19,363 nucleotides of DNA from Bacillota bacterium (GCA_023411225.1 JAEYPA010000018.1:1-19363); one strand, 5' to 3'. Shown: positions 6,294 through 13,976, counted from the first letter of the stretch. The notes: generated from the sequence alone by a model not told the origin. Translations and numbers: made by a program.

Positions 6294-8663
6294 TTATTCT
6301 TGATTATTTAATTCCCTTACTTGAATCTTTCTAATATCTAACGTTCCTAAGTAAGTAGCTACTAGCGTAACAATTAAAATGATTCCAGGATATATGATAT
6401 ATATTTGAAGAGGTTTTACTACTAGTGTGATATTAAAAGCCCCAAAAGTATTAAATATATAGTTTCCCACAGGCCCTCCAAGCAGATTGGCGAATACAGT
6501 TCCCATCAAGATAGCAATCAGTAACAATATTGTCATTCTCTTAATCTGCCAGGCACGTATACTTCTGTTCATAAAGCCTGTGCTTTTTAATACAGCTATG
6601 TCTGGAGTCTCTTTGGTTACAATCAATTTACAAACCATAGTTGTAATTAAAAAGTTAATGCATACAACTAGAAACAGTATTCCTACAGTAACCCGGTCTA
6701 AAGTGTCACTGATATTTCCCATCATTTTTTGAATATGGTCCTCTGGGGCCTCTATTTCATTATTTGGAGTAATATTTCTCATCTGTGACAGGTAGTTCTC
6801 CTGCTTCTCACTTCCTCTATATCTTCCCATAATGGTAAGACTAGAAATTCCTTTCAGTTCATAGCTGGCCTCTTGTGGTAATCTTATGCTTTCTCCTACA
6901 TTCATCATGGAACTATAAATGCCGCTAATGATATACTCACCCAGATTATCTCCTACTCGAATGTTAAGCCTATCTCCAATTCTTACGTTAAAATAGTCCG
7001 CTACAACCCTGGTAATGGCCACTTCATTTGCTAGTTTTGGAGAGGTGCCTTCCAACATGTTATACTCCTTGGCATCAATCCCATAACTTTTGCGGCTATG
7101 TACACTTCTACTATCGGAAGGATCCCCTTTATATATTTTACACATATAACTGACCTCAGTAAAAAGCTCTACCGGAATGGAGTTATCCTTATAATTCTTT
7201 TCCAACTCATCTACATAAGATAACAACTCTTCTGTAGAATAATTAAACATAATCTTATTGGTATCTGGAGGCGTTACAACAAAATCAAACTCCGCATAGC
7301 CAAAAATGTCCAATAGCGCTGGAGACTTCATGGTATTCGTAAGGTTCAAGGTGATAATTAGTACCATGGTTCCTAAGACAAAGGACAAGAACAGGGCAAT
7401 GTGTTTTTTCCCACTATGGAGTAGATCACTAACAGCCAAAAAGGTAGAAGGCCTTATTTTCCATCTTTTTAAATATATTTTTTTATTCTTATGATATCTT
7501 TCTCCGGTAGATCCTCCGCGGATTGCTGTTATCGCAGATAATTTATTTACTTTTCTTGTACATAATCTGCAAAATCCTAAAGTAAGTACAATAATTACTG
7601 CTACTCCTAAAAAGCTTGGAAGGTTCCATAATCCGGTTTTCTCGGTTACCATTTCACTACAATTTGTGTTAATAAGAGTAGCTCCTACAAGCAGGCTTAA
7701 CAGGTATCCAGTGGTTCCTCCAATGAGACCAATTGCAAGATATTTCACCATATAAATACTTTGTATGGAATGGTTTTTTATCCCTATAGCCTTCATAATA
7801 CCAATTTCCTTATAATCCTCCTGTAGAGTGAATACAATGGTAAAACGAAGCATTAAAAAGGATATTAAAATCAATAGAAAACTCACTACCATAATTATTC
7901 CAGCAATCATGGAATTCATTATGTAAGACAACTCTATAACACTTTTATCTATGCTGAAGACGGACGGGAAGTTAAGTTGACTATATTCTCTTGCTACTGT
8001 ATTTTTTTCGGCATCCTCTACTTGATTAACACTTATAGTAGTAAATTGGGTTGCCTTCTCTGTACAATAGAATTGGAAGTCTTCCTCATTGATAATCCAT
8101 CTTTTAATGTTCATCATATAGGATCCCATTAAAGCATCCTTCACATAATGAGAGATCGTAAATTCTCTCATCCTTCCTTCTATATTAACCTCAACCTTAT
8201 CCCCAATGGCAAGATTAGTTCGATTCGCTATATAATAGGGAATGGCTATTTCACCTACATTGACAACTAAGGGTTGATTCTCTTCGTCAAATAACAAGTT
8301 TTTTCTATTTGGTGCACTTTGTATCAACATGGCTGAATTAGTATCCATGGGGTCTTTTCCATCAGGAAGCATAATATCCTTTTGCATCAGTAGAATTGCG
8401 GTTTGCGTAGAATACTCTTTAATATTCTTACTTGTGGATAACCATTCATTGGCCTTAGCTAAATTGTCCTCTGAATAATGAGTAACTGCAAAAAAATCTG
8501 TGACTTTTGCCACATCCATATATTTATGGAGGATTGTACTGTTAGTAGACAGCATATTAATACTGGCTCCTAGCAGTGTTGCCGTAAATGTTATGAATAG
8601 TAAAAGAAGAATATTCATGGTTTTTTTACGTTTAAAATCTTTTTTTAACACTTTAAAAAACAT
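6294..8663 (-). CDS. FtsX/MacB-type ABC transporter permease with two FtsX cores
   Basis: The 789-residue membrane protein consists of two similar halves. Each has a first membrane helix, a large extracytoplasmic domain, and then three helices with a conserved coupling loop. In the first half the loop reads EDYKEIGIMKAIG, in the second TKETPDIAVLKSTGF. I count about eight membrane helices, which differs from the ten expected of BceB permeases. I chose the ATG at 8661-8663 because GGGAG lies seven bases upstream; an in-frame ATG 33 bases earlier (8696) has no ribosome binding site and would add an unusual basic leader. It follows the sensor kinase by 100 bases and precedes the ATPase by 17. 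The likely role is transport or sensing of antimicrobial peptides, lipids or envelope stress, with the ATPase as partner. The ligand cannot be deduced. Confidence 0.93.
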   Translation of the reverse strand: MFFKVLKKDFKRKKTMNILLLLFITFTATLLGASINMLSTNSTILHKYMDVAKVTDFFAVTHYSEDNLAKANEWLSTSKNIKEYSTQTAILLMQKDIMLPDGKDPMDTNSAMLIQSAPNRKNLLFDEENQPLVVNVGEIAIPYYIANRTNLAIGDKVEVNIEGRMREFTISHYVKDALMGSYMMNIKRWIINEEDFQFYCTEKATQFTTISVNQVEDAEKNTVAREYSQLNFPSVFSIDKSVIELSYIMNSMIAGIIMVVSFLLILISFLMLRFTIVFTLQEDYKEIGIMKAIGIKNHSIQSIYMVKYLAIGLIGGTTGYLLSLLVGATLINTNCSEMVTEKTGLWNLPSFLGVAVIIVLTLGFCRLCTRKVNKLSAITAIRGGSTGERYHKNKKIYLKRWKIRPSTFLAVSDLLHSGKKHIALFLSFVLGTMVLIITLNLTNTMKSPALLDIFGYAEFDFVVTPPDTNKIMFNYSTEELLSYVDELEKNYKDNSIPVELFTEVSYMCKIYKGDPSDSRSVHSRKSYGIDAKEYNMLEGTSPKLANEVAITRVVADYFNVRIGDRLNIRVGDNLGEYIISGIYSSMMNVGESIRLPQEASYELKGISSLTIMGRYRGSEKQENYLSQMRNITPNNEIEAPEDHIQKMMGNISDTLDRVTVGILFLVVCINFLITTMVCKLIVTKETPDIAVLKSTGFMNRSIRAWQIKRMTILLLIAILMGTVFANLLGGPVGNYIFNTFGAFNITLVVKPLQIYIIYPGIILIVTLVATYLGTLDIRKIQVRELNNQE

Positions 8664-8711
8664 ACGCTCTCTCCCTTTCCTTTTTCTACTATGCATTATA
8701 AAGTGCTAATT

Positions 8712-8737
8712 ATTAAATAATCCTAAAATTATTTAAT
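8712..8737. repeat. perfect 10-bp palindromic stem between kinase and permease genes
   Basis: ATTAAATAAT (8712-8721) and its exact complement (8728-8737) flank a six-base loop in the 100-base gap between the kinase and permease genes. It is entirely A/T and has no T-run of the terminator kind. It could be a regulator-binding site, an mRNA processing or stability element, or chance in very AT-rich DNA. Confidence 0.4.
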
Positions 8738-8763
8738 TATTTACATAAAATATTATTCCGTCT

Positions 8764-10077
8764 TTACTCCTCTCTTAAAACAAGAGTAAAACTCATACTA
8801 TTCTCTCCTTTTGTGGCATATATCTCTCCACCCATCTTAGTCATTAACTCTTTACATATGTACAGGCCCAGGCCACTTCCTTTATGATGTCCTGCATTTC
8901 CACCACGCCAAAAGCTTTCAAAAAGATGGTTATATTCTTTTTCTTCCACAGGGGTTCCTGAATTTTTAATCGTTATCAACAGACAGTACTCTTCCTCTGT
9001 GGATGATATGGTAATATCTTTTCCATCTCCATATTTCATGGCATTCTCTAATATATTCTCCATCACTTCGACTACTCTGTCTTTGTCTGCCTTTACTAAT
9101 TTATTGGGATACTTCTCAATCATAAATCGTGTATGATTGAGGGCAAATTTTTCTTTATATATCTTCTCAATAGGTTCTATCATATCTTTTATGTAACAAT
9201 TCGTTACATCCACAGAAAACTTAAATAAGTCTTGTGTGGACATTTTTTCTATCTCTGCAACAAATTCTTCAATCTGTTCCGCTTTTTGTTGTAGCTTAAG
9301 GTAGACTTCCTGCTGCTTTTCCACGCCGTATAAGCCCTCTTTAAGGGCCTTAATATATAAGTAGATGGAACTTAAAGGTGTCTTAACATCATGAGATACC
9401 GAAAGAATCAACATTTTCTTCTCTTTCTCCAACTTAAGCTGTCTAGATTGATTCTGCTTAAGGGTTTCTCGTAGGACATCCATTCCCCACAAAAACTTTC
9501 CAAAATAGCGGTACTTATTCTCTTTTAATATATTGGAGAGATGGCCCTTTGACAGTTCATAGGGCAATTGTTCTAGCTTATGAAATGGTCGTAGAATATG
9601 ATATCGTACATAACTCAACACAATCATTGTGATAAGCCACATTACTATTAAAACCAATATAAGAACCAACTGAACAGAAGAGTAGGTCTCTTCTGTTTTC
9701 ATATATTCAAATCTCACAAAACTATAACCAGTATCCATTAGAGAAAGTGGCAAAAGATAACTTTGACTATTTCTAAGAGCTCCTTTTCCCTCAAAAAACT
9801 CTTTCTGATTCTCCTCACCTTCTTTCCAGTAGGAAAGTGCTTGTACTTGATGATATCCTCTACCGGTAATAAAGTCCTGTTTAGATAAATCCATTCTCCC
9901 CATCTCTTTAGTATGCTGCTCTGTATACTTCTGAATTTCTTGGTAGATTCGATTGACCTCAACCAAGTAATCTTGATTAAACATCGTTTTATCCTTTTTA
10001 AAATTGAGGCATATTACTGCAATTGCTACAAGTACAATTACTGTTAGTACTATCATAATCCTCTTAATCTGCTTCAT
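8764..10077 (-). CDS. membrane sensor histidine kinase
   Basis: This 437-residue kinase has membrane helices at about 7-24 and 135-155 enclosing an extracytoplasmic sensor of about 110 residues. A linker follows, then the HisKA domain with phospho-acceptor His229 in SVSHDVKTPLSS. The HATPase domain has an N-box ENILENAMKYGDG, a G1-like NSGTPVEEKEYNHLF, a WRGG segment and a G2 box GSGLGLYICKEL. It should autophosphorylate and pass the phosphate to the adjacent OmpR-type regulator. Its ATG lies 14 bases inside the regulator's reading frame, so the two are translationally coupled. The large external domain separates it from intramembrane-sensing BceS-type kinases, which have almost none. The signal is probably an extracellular compound or envelope stress handled by the downstream transporter. 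Confidence 0.94.
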   Translation of the reverse strand: MKQIKRIMIVLTVIVLVAIAVICLNFKKDKTMFNQDYLVEVNRIYQEIQKYTEQHTKEMGRMDLSKQDFITGRGYHQVQALSYWKEGEENQKEFFEGKGALRNSQSYLLPLSLMDTGYSFVRFEYMKTEETYSSVQLVLILVLIVMWLITMIVLSYVRYHILRPFHKLEQLPYELSKGHLSNILKENKYRYFGKFLWGMDVLRETLKQNQSRQLKLEKEKKMLILSVSHDVKTPLSSIYLYIKALKEGLYGVEKQQEVYLKLQQKAEQIEEFVAEIEKMSTQDLFKFSVDVTNCYIKDMIEPIEKIYKEKFALNHTRFMIEKYPNKLVKADKDRVVEVMENILENAMKYGDGKDITISSTEEEYCLLITIKNSGTPVEEKEYNHLFESFWRGGNAGHHKGSGLGLYICKELMTKMGGEIYATKGENSMSFTLVLREE

Positions 10078-10744
10078 ATTTGTACCCTACTCCCCAAACT
10101 GTCTGTATTTTTAATGGTTTCTTAGGATATCTCTCTATTTTCTCTCTCAGCTTATTAATATGTACGGTTAGTGTTGAGAATTCACTAAAACAGTCAGTTC
10201 CCCAGATTTGATTAAATATCCATTCCTTACGGAGAGTTTTCCCTTTATTTCTGAGAAAGAGTACTAAGAGTTCGTATTCTTTATTGGTCATAAAAAGTGG
10301 CTCCCCTTGCTTATATACAGTAGTTGAGGTGAGATTTATGGTGATGTCTCCATCTATTAACAGTTCTTTCTCCTCTGCAAGTCCATAATTCCTTCTAAAT
10401 AATGCTTTCACCTTGGCTAATAATACATCCATATCATATGGCTTTTCCACATAGTCATCCGCCCCAAGTGTAAGAATTGCTATTTTATCCTTCTTTTCCA
10501 CTTTTGCACTGAGTATAACAATTGGAATGTTGGATGTCTGTCTTACTTTTTCACATATGGCATAACCATCAATTCCAGGGAGCATTAGATCTAAAAGTAC
10601 CATCTTAAATTCTTCCTCATCCAGTCTTTGTAATCCCTCTTCTCCCGAATCAGCATGGCATAGAGTATATCCATCTCTTGTAAGAAAGTCACAGAGAATG
10701 GTTCCTAATTCCCAATCATCTTCAATTACCAGTATATCTTTCAT
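10064..10744 (-). CDS. OmpR/PhoB-family response regulator
   Basis: The 226-residue protein has a receiver domain with the acidic pocket (Glu8, Asp9, Asp10), phosphorylated Asp52 in VLLDLMLPGIDGY, Ser79 in ILSAK and Lys101 in VEKP. It ends in a winged-helix DNA-binding domain with LTVHINKLREKIE and the closing VWGVGYKYE. I chose the ATG at 10742-10744, which starts MKDILVIEDD at the usual family position and follows a GGAGAGGG ribosome binding site. The open frame continues to an ATG at 10820-10822, but that would add 26 unrelated residues and overlap the probable promoter. It is the first gene of the regulator-kinase-permease-ATPase unit and probably controls it. Confidence 0.95.
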   Translation of the reverse strand: MKDILVIEDDWELGTILCDFLTRDGYTLCHADSGEEGLQRLDEEEFKMVLLDLMLPGIDGYAICEKVRQTSNIPIVILSAKVEKKDKIAILTLGADDYVEKPYDMDVLLAKVKALFRRNYGLAEEKELLIDGDITINLTSTTVYKQGEPLFMTNKEYELLVLFLRNKGKTLRKEWIFNQIWGTDCFSEFSTLTVHINKLREKIERYPKKPLKIQTVWGVGYKYEAD

Positions 10745-10793
10745 CCGTTCCCTCTCCATTAAATCATTTAGACTTTTGAATGTTAATATTTGT

Positions 10794-10822
10794 ATGTTAT
10801 CATATAACAACTGGTTTCTCAA
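10794..10822 (-). promoter_or_regulatory. probable promoter of the regulator-kinase-ABC operon, with overlapping palindrome
   Basis: On the minus strand TTGAGA (10822-10817) is followed after 17 bases by TAACAT (10799-10794), about 50 bases before the regulator start codon. A short inverted repeat, TGTTAT-N3-ATAACA (10795-10809), covers the -10 and the adjoining spacer. It could be an operator, possibly for the regulator itself, but its arms are only six bases. Confidence 0.45.
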
Positions 10823-10859
10823 TAATCATATTAACCAACTAATTTTAAGTATAAAAATA

Positions 10860-10925
10860 GATTCTTATTTATATCACTTTACCCTTACTTTCATTTTGGG
10901 AATTAAGGTTATATAAATAAGAATC
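10860..10925 (-). terminator. 15-bp perfect inverted repeat, possible terminator after the trpA-like gene
   Basis: Arms at 10860-10874 and 10911-10925 are exact complements over 15 bases with a 36-base loop. On the minus strand the stem is followed by CTATTTTTATA, a moderate T-tract, and it begins 26 bases past the trpA-like stop. The stem has only three G/C pairs and the loop is large, so it may be a weak terminator. It could instead be a regulatory or mobile-element remnant upstream of the response regulator. Confidence 0.5.
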
Positions 10926-10951
10926 CTACGATTTCTATCTGTTATAAATAA

Positions 10952-11722
10952 TTATGCTTGTCGAAGAGCCGCTTTCATGGTTCTTACATAATCTGTTACA
11001 GGTCTAATACAGTCCTTTCCATACAGAGCGATTGCTTTCACTATACCACTGCCAATAACCACTCCATCTGATATTCTGGCCATAGTCTTTGCCTGATCAG
11101 GAGTATTAACTCCAAAGCCCATAGCACAAGGCACATTGGCATTCGCACGAATAGTGGCAACAATTTCTCTATGATCGATTTGGCTGTCCTTCCCATTACT
11201 TAATTTGTCTGCCTCACAGTATACAAATCCTTTTGCTCCTTTGGCAATGTTTGCAATTTTATCACGGGAACCTGGATTAACCACTGAGATTAATCTTACA
11301 CCAAATAAATCACAATCTCTTGAGATTTCATGTCTCTCTTCAAACACTAGATTAGGAACCACAAGTCCATCAATATCGACTTCCTTGCATTTTCTCATAA
11401 AACGACTAATACCATATTCCTTGATTGTCTCTAAATATGCCAAGATAATCATGGGAATTCGAACTGATTTTCTAATATCATTTATCATTTCAAAGACATC
11501 TTCTGTCTTTATTCCTGCATCTATTGCCCGTTTGTTAGAAGAAATTAAATCTTCAACCTCTACAGAGATATTTTCATATGGCATCCCTATCTCTACCATA
11601 TCAACACCTGTCTGTTCCATTGCAAGTATTAACTGTTTGGTTGTACTTAGGTCAGGGTCTCCTGCTGTCAAATATGCTATAAATGCTTTCCTGTCCTCAA
11701 ATGCATTACGTATTCTATCCAT
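10952..11722 (-). CDS. tryptophan synthase alpha subunit-like protein (divergent, stand-alone)
   Basis: The 256-residue TIM-barrel protein reads as TrpA over its whole length: AYLTAGDPDLSTT (16-28), VEIGMPY (43-49), MGFGVNTPDQA (201-211) and VIGSGIVK (222-229). TrpA cleaves indole-3-glycerol phosphate and passes indole to TrpB. The phosphate-site residues (G202-G204, G224-S225), Tyr96, Tyr168 and the Glu equivalent to E. coli Glu49 (Glu44) are kept. However, the usual PFSDPxADGP segment reads PYENISVEVED, so the position of catalytic Asp60 falls on Glu55. The position of Asp130 is Asn124, and the SRxGVTG loop is replaced by residues 172-181 (DKLSNGKDSQ). There is no trpB or other trp gene nearby. 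Canonical activity is therefore doubtful; the fold suggests binding of a phosphorylated ligand. A strong AGGAGG precedes the ATG. Confidence 0.85.
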   Translation of the reverse strand: MDRIRNAFEDRKAFIAYLTAGDPDLSTTKQLILAMEQTGVDMVEIGMPYENISVEVEDLISSNKRAIDAGIKTEDVFEMINDIRKSVRIPMIILAYLETIKEYGISRFMRKCKEVDIDGLVVPNLVFEERHEISRDCDLFGVRLISVVNPGSRDKIANIAKGAKGFVYCEADKLSNGKDSQIDHREIVATIRANANVPCAMGFGVNTPDQAKTMARISDGVVIGSGIVKAIALYGKDCIRPVTDYVRTMKAALRQA

Positions 11723-11796
11723 CTCTGTTTTCCTCCTGTATCTGGATGTAATTTTAATTATGTTTATCTTTTGTAATTTAATATCTTTATATCTCT

Positions 11797-11825
11797 AGTT
11801 TATCAAATACTTTAATTTCCTTCAA
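11797..11825 (-). promoter_or_regulatory. possible promoter of the trpA-like gene
   Basis: On the minus strand TTGAAG (11825-11820), a 17-base spacer and TAAACT (11802-11797) lie about 75 bases upstream of the start codon, in the 188-base gap after spmB. Each box matches the consensus at about four of six positions. I see no clear terminator between spmB and this gene. Confidence 0.4.
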
Positions 11826-11910
11826 TATTTTTTCTCCTTAAAATGCATCTTTTTTGACGTTAATCACTGATTTTTGATAAATTTCGTCTAGAAACATTGA
11901 TCTTTTAATT

Positions 11911-12438
11911 CTAGAACACCATATTGCACACAATCACACTGGCAATTACACCTGACATGGTAGCAATAAGAGCTCCCAGTAAGGTATATCGACTCTTTCT
12001 TACGCCAGCAATCATAAAGTATACACTCATCGTATAAAAAATAGTTTCCGTACAGCTCATCATAATACTTGCCAACCTACCAAGATAAGAATCAGGGCCA
12101 TATTCCTTAAAGATATCCAGAAGTAATGAGGTTGCTGCTGAACTGGAGAACATTTTTATAACCACTAATGGAACTAACTGAGCTGGGAAGAATACTTTCT
12201 CTAGGACAGGTGACAAGCAGTCTGATAGAATATTAAGTGCTCCAGATGCCCGTAATATCCCTATTGCCACCATGAGACCAACCAAAGTAGGAACAATCTC
12301 AACTGTCACCTTAAGGCCATCTTTTGCCCCTTTAATAAAATCGTCATAAACAGGAGCCTTGCACAGAAGGCCATATCCGATTACCACAAAGAAAATAAAT
12401 GGCATAATATAATCAGATATGTACAGCAAAAAACCCAT
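11911..12438 (-). CDS. spmB: spore maturation protein SpmB (nucleoside-recognition/gate domain membrane protein)
   Basis: The 175-residue integral membrane protein carries the family's ELVPTLVGLMVAIGILRASGAL-like stretch (here IVPTLVGLMVAIGILRASGA) and a second helical half containing MSCTETIFYTMSVYF. SpmA and SpmB act together in the forespore/spore membrane; in Bacillus their loss gives spores with poor core dehydration and lower heat resistance. I chose the ATG at 12436-12438 because AAGGA lies eight bases upstream. The ATG at 12445-12447 overlaps that same AAGGA and cannot use it. The gene follows spmA with a 17-base gap, so the pair is an operon. Several hydrophobic segments span most of the protein. 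Confidence 0.93.
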   Translation of the reverse strand: MGFLLYISDYIMPFIFFVVIGYGLLCKAPVYDDFIKGAKDGLKVTVEIVPTLVGLMVAIGILRASGALNILSDCLSPVLEKVFFPAQLVPLVVIKMFSSSAATSLLLDIFKEYGPDSYLGRLASIMMSCTETIFYTMSVYFMIAGVRKSRYTLLGALIATMSGVIASVIVCNMVF

Positions 12439-12455
12439 GACATACATCCTTTCTT

Positions 12456-13016
12456 TTAATGATATCTGCTACGCTTTCTTGCTACAATCGAAAATACTAC
12501 ACCGACTAAAGTCGAAAAAATAGTTGTTACAATGGCGGCAGCCAGGATCTCCGTCGGTTTTATAGATTGGTACTGAGAGCGGTAGGCAATAATATTAACG
12601 GGAATCAGCTGAAGAGAAGAAATATTAATAATAAGGAACGTGCACATATCACAACTGGCCACTTCATTATCATGATTTAATGTCTTCAGTTCCTTCATTG
12701 CTTTTAATCCCATTGGTGTAGCTGCCCAACCAAGCCCAAGTATATTGGCAATCATATTAGATGCTATATACTCATTCACTACATGGTCTCTTGGTATATC
12801 TGGAAAGAGGAGGCGAAGAACCGGCTTTAGAATTTTTGTTAATCGATCAATAATACATACAGATTTAGCTACTTGCATCAGTCCCGTCCACATTGACATG
12901 ATTCCCAACATAGTAATACATAAGGTAATCGCATCTTTCGCTGAGGTCAAGGTAGCATTACTAACTCCATCCACATTTCCGGTGACAACTGCTACACCTA
13001 TTCCCAGAACAATCAT
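12456..13016 (-). CDS. spmA: spore maturation protein SpmA
   Basis: This membrane protein of the nucleoside-recognition domain family carries GIMSMWTGLMQVAK, NMIANILGLGWAATPMGLKAM and MCTFLIINISSLQLIP, all typical of SpmA, the partner of SpmB in spore core dehydration. The interval given starts at the first in-frame ATG (13014-13016). The frame stays open for ten codons upstream and there encodes ILNYLWAF directly before that Met, matching the family's usual MLNYxWAF start. The expected initiator position (13038-13040) is ATT rather than ATG, GTG or TTG. AGAGGGG lies nine bases upstream of this ATT, whereas no ribosome binding site precedes the internal ATG. The true start may therefore be AUU at 13040, giving 194 residues. 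See the separate finding. Confidence 0.92.
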   Translation of the reverse strand: MIVLGIGVAVVTGNVDGVSNATLTSAKDAITLCITMLGIMSMWTGLMQVAKSVCIIDRLTKILKPVLRLLFPDIPRDHVVNEYIASNMIANILGLGWAATPMGLKAMKELKTLNHDNEVASCDMCTFLIINISSLQLIPVNIIAYRSQYQSIKPTEILAAAIVTTIFSTLVGVVFSIVARKRSRYH

Positions 13017-13040
13017 AAACGCCCATAAATAATTAAGAAT

Positions 13041-13587
13041 AAGTCATATCCCCTCTCAAAGAAAAAAAATACTACAGAAACTTTATTACTAACACTTTAC
13101 TTGTTATTTATATGCAAGTAGCATTAATTTATGAAATTAAATTTTTTCCCATAATAGTTTATTTTTGTAATGGTTATTTCTGTTATTTTTTTTTCTAAGA
13201 TGTATCGTTTTATCCTCAAAATTATGATCTTTTGTTAATAGATATGAATTCATTAACATTTCAACAGATTTTTATATCTTTTATCTCCTTCAAAGATTGT
13301 TTTATTTCATTATTTTTACACAGTATAGATTTTTTTGTTAGTTTTTAAGTATATAATGAAAAACAGATGGTAAAATTAATTTACTAATTTTAAGGAAATA
13401 TTTAGGACATAATTGGTGATTTTATTTCATTTTTTTACATTTTCCATGTATAAACATGTGTTTGTTTCTATATATTCCTATTTTTTAACTTAATATTTCC
13501 ATATTAACATATATTTACATTTTACATTTTTTTATCATGTCATTTTGCCTAGATTAAAATTGTGCTATATGACATTAAGATTTTAAG
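13041..13587. other. very AT-rich divergent intergenic region between spmA and abrB
   Basis: This stretch separates the divergent spmA and abrB-like genes. It holds the spmA ribosome binding site (GAGAGGGG, about 13049-13056) and several long T or A tracts, and it has no open frame with a plausible ribosome binding site on either strand. A small inverted repeat, CATGT-ATAA-ACATG (13445-13458), is present. I could not identify a convincing sporulation-sigma promoter for spmA or a Spo0A box. AT-rich, bendable DNA of this kind is what AbrB-type proteins bind, so autoregulation is plausible but unproven. Confidence 0.6.
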
Positions 13588-13616
13588 TTGACTTTAACGT
13601 ATGTAAGTGTTATTTT
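13588..13616 (+). promoter_or_regulatory. possible promoter of the abrB-like gene
   Basis: TTGACT (13588-13593) is followed after 17 bases by TATTTT (13611-13616), about 55 bases upstream of the abrB-like start codon. The -35 is good and the -10 moderate; other -10 choices such as TACAAT a few bases later give poor spacing. Confidence 0.45.
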
Positions 13617-13671
13617 ATACAATATCTACAAGTAATATTTGCTTGTAAATAATATCCAAAGGAGTAGACAT

Positions 13672-13929
13672 ATGAAAAGTACAGGTATAGTTAGAAAACT
13701 TGATGAGCTTGGCCGTATCACACTTCCAATCGAATTAAGAAGAACTCTTGGCGTAAGCGAGAGAGACCCACTGGAAATCTTTGTTGATGAGGATCGTATT
13801 GTATTACAGAAATATGAGCCAACTGACATTTTCAATGGAGAAAAGAATGACCTTTATGATTACTGTGGAAAGAAAGTTTCCAAAGAGTCTATCGTACAAT
13901 TAGCTAAATTGGCCGGTATCATTGAGTAG
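13672..13929 (+). CDS. abrB: AbrB-family transition-state transcriptional regulator
   Basis: The 85-residue protein has an N-terminal AbrB swapped-hairpin DNA-binding domain (about 1-50) beginning MKSTGIVRKLDELGRITLP and including ELRRTLGV and DPLEIFVDED. A C-terminal segment with IFNGEKND and CGKKVSKESIVQLAKLAGI resembles the dimerisation region of AbrB and SpoVT relatives. Such proteins repress stationary-phase and sporulation genes during growth. I chose the ATG at 13672 because AAAGGAG lies seven bases upstream and because family members start MKSTG; an in-frame ATG 33 bases earlier adds unrelated residues. It is convergent with rsmI and divergent from spmA, in the position abrB holds beside yabC (rsmI) in Bacillus. 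Whether it is the functional AbrB orthologue rather than a paralogue cannot be settled here. Confidence 0.93.
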   Translation: MKSTGIVRKLDELGRITLPIELRRTLGVSERDPLEIFVDEDRIVLQKYEPTDIFNGEKNDLYDYCGKKVSKESIVQLAKLAGIIE

Positions 13930-13953
13930 TTGTTACTGATTGACATCATGTAG

Positions 13954-13976
13954 ATATTGTAACTCCCTTACAATAT
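13954..13976. repeat. 9-bp hairpin downstream of abrB
   Basis: ATATTGTAA (13954-13962) and its exact complement (13968-13976) flank the loop CTCCC. No T-run follows on the plus strand. It is the first of three stem-loops in the abrB-rsmI gap and may protect the 3' end of one transcript. Confidence 0.4.

Noticed and set aside
11761..11835. A 12-codon TTG-started ORF with AAGGAG upstream, as a possible trp leader peptide before the trpA-like gene
   Set aside because: It encodes no Trp codons, is not followed by a terminator/antiterminator pair, and overlaps the best promoter candidate, so it is probably not translated.
13033..13047. Four-codon ORF (MTYS) overlapping the spmA start region
   Set aside because: The ribosome binding site is only two to three bases from this ATG, too close for initiation, so it is not annotated as a gene.
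13445..13458. Short inverted repeat in the spmA-abrB gap as an operator
   Set aside because: Arms of only five bases in very AT-rich DNA; nothing else supports a binding site.
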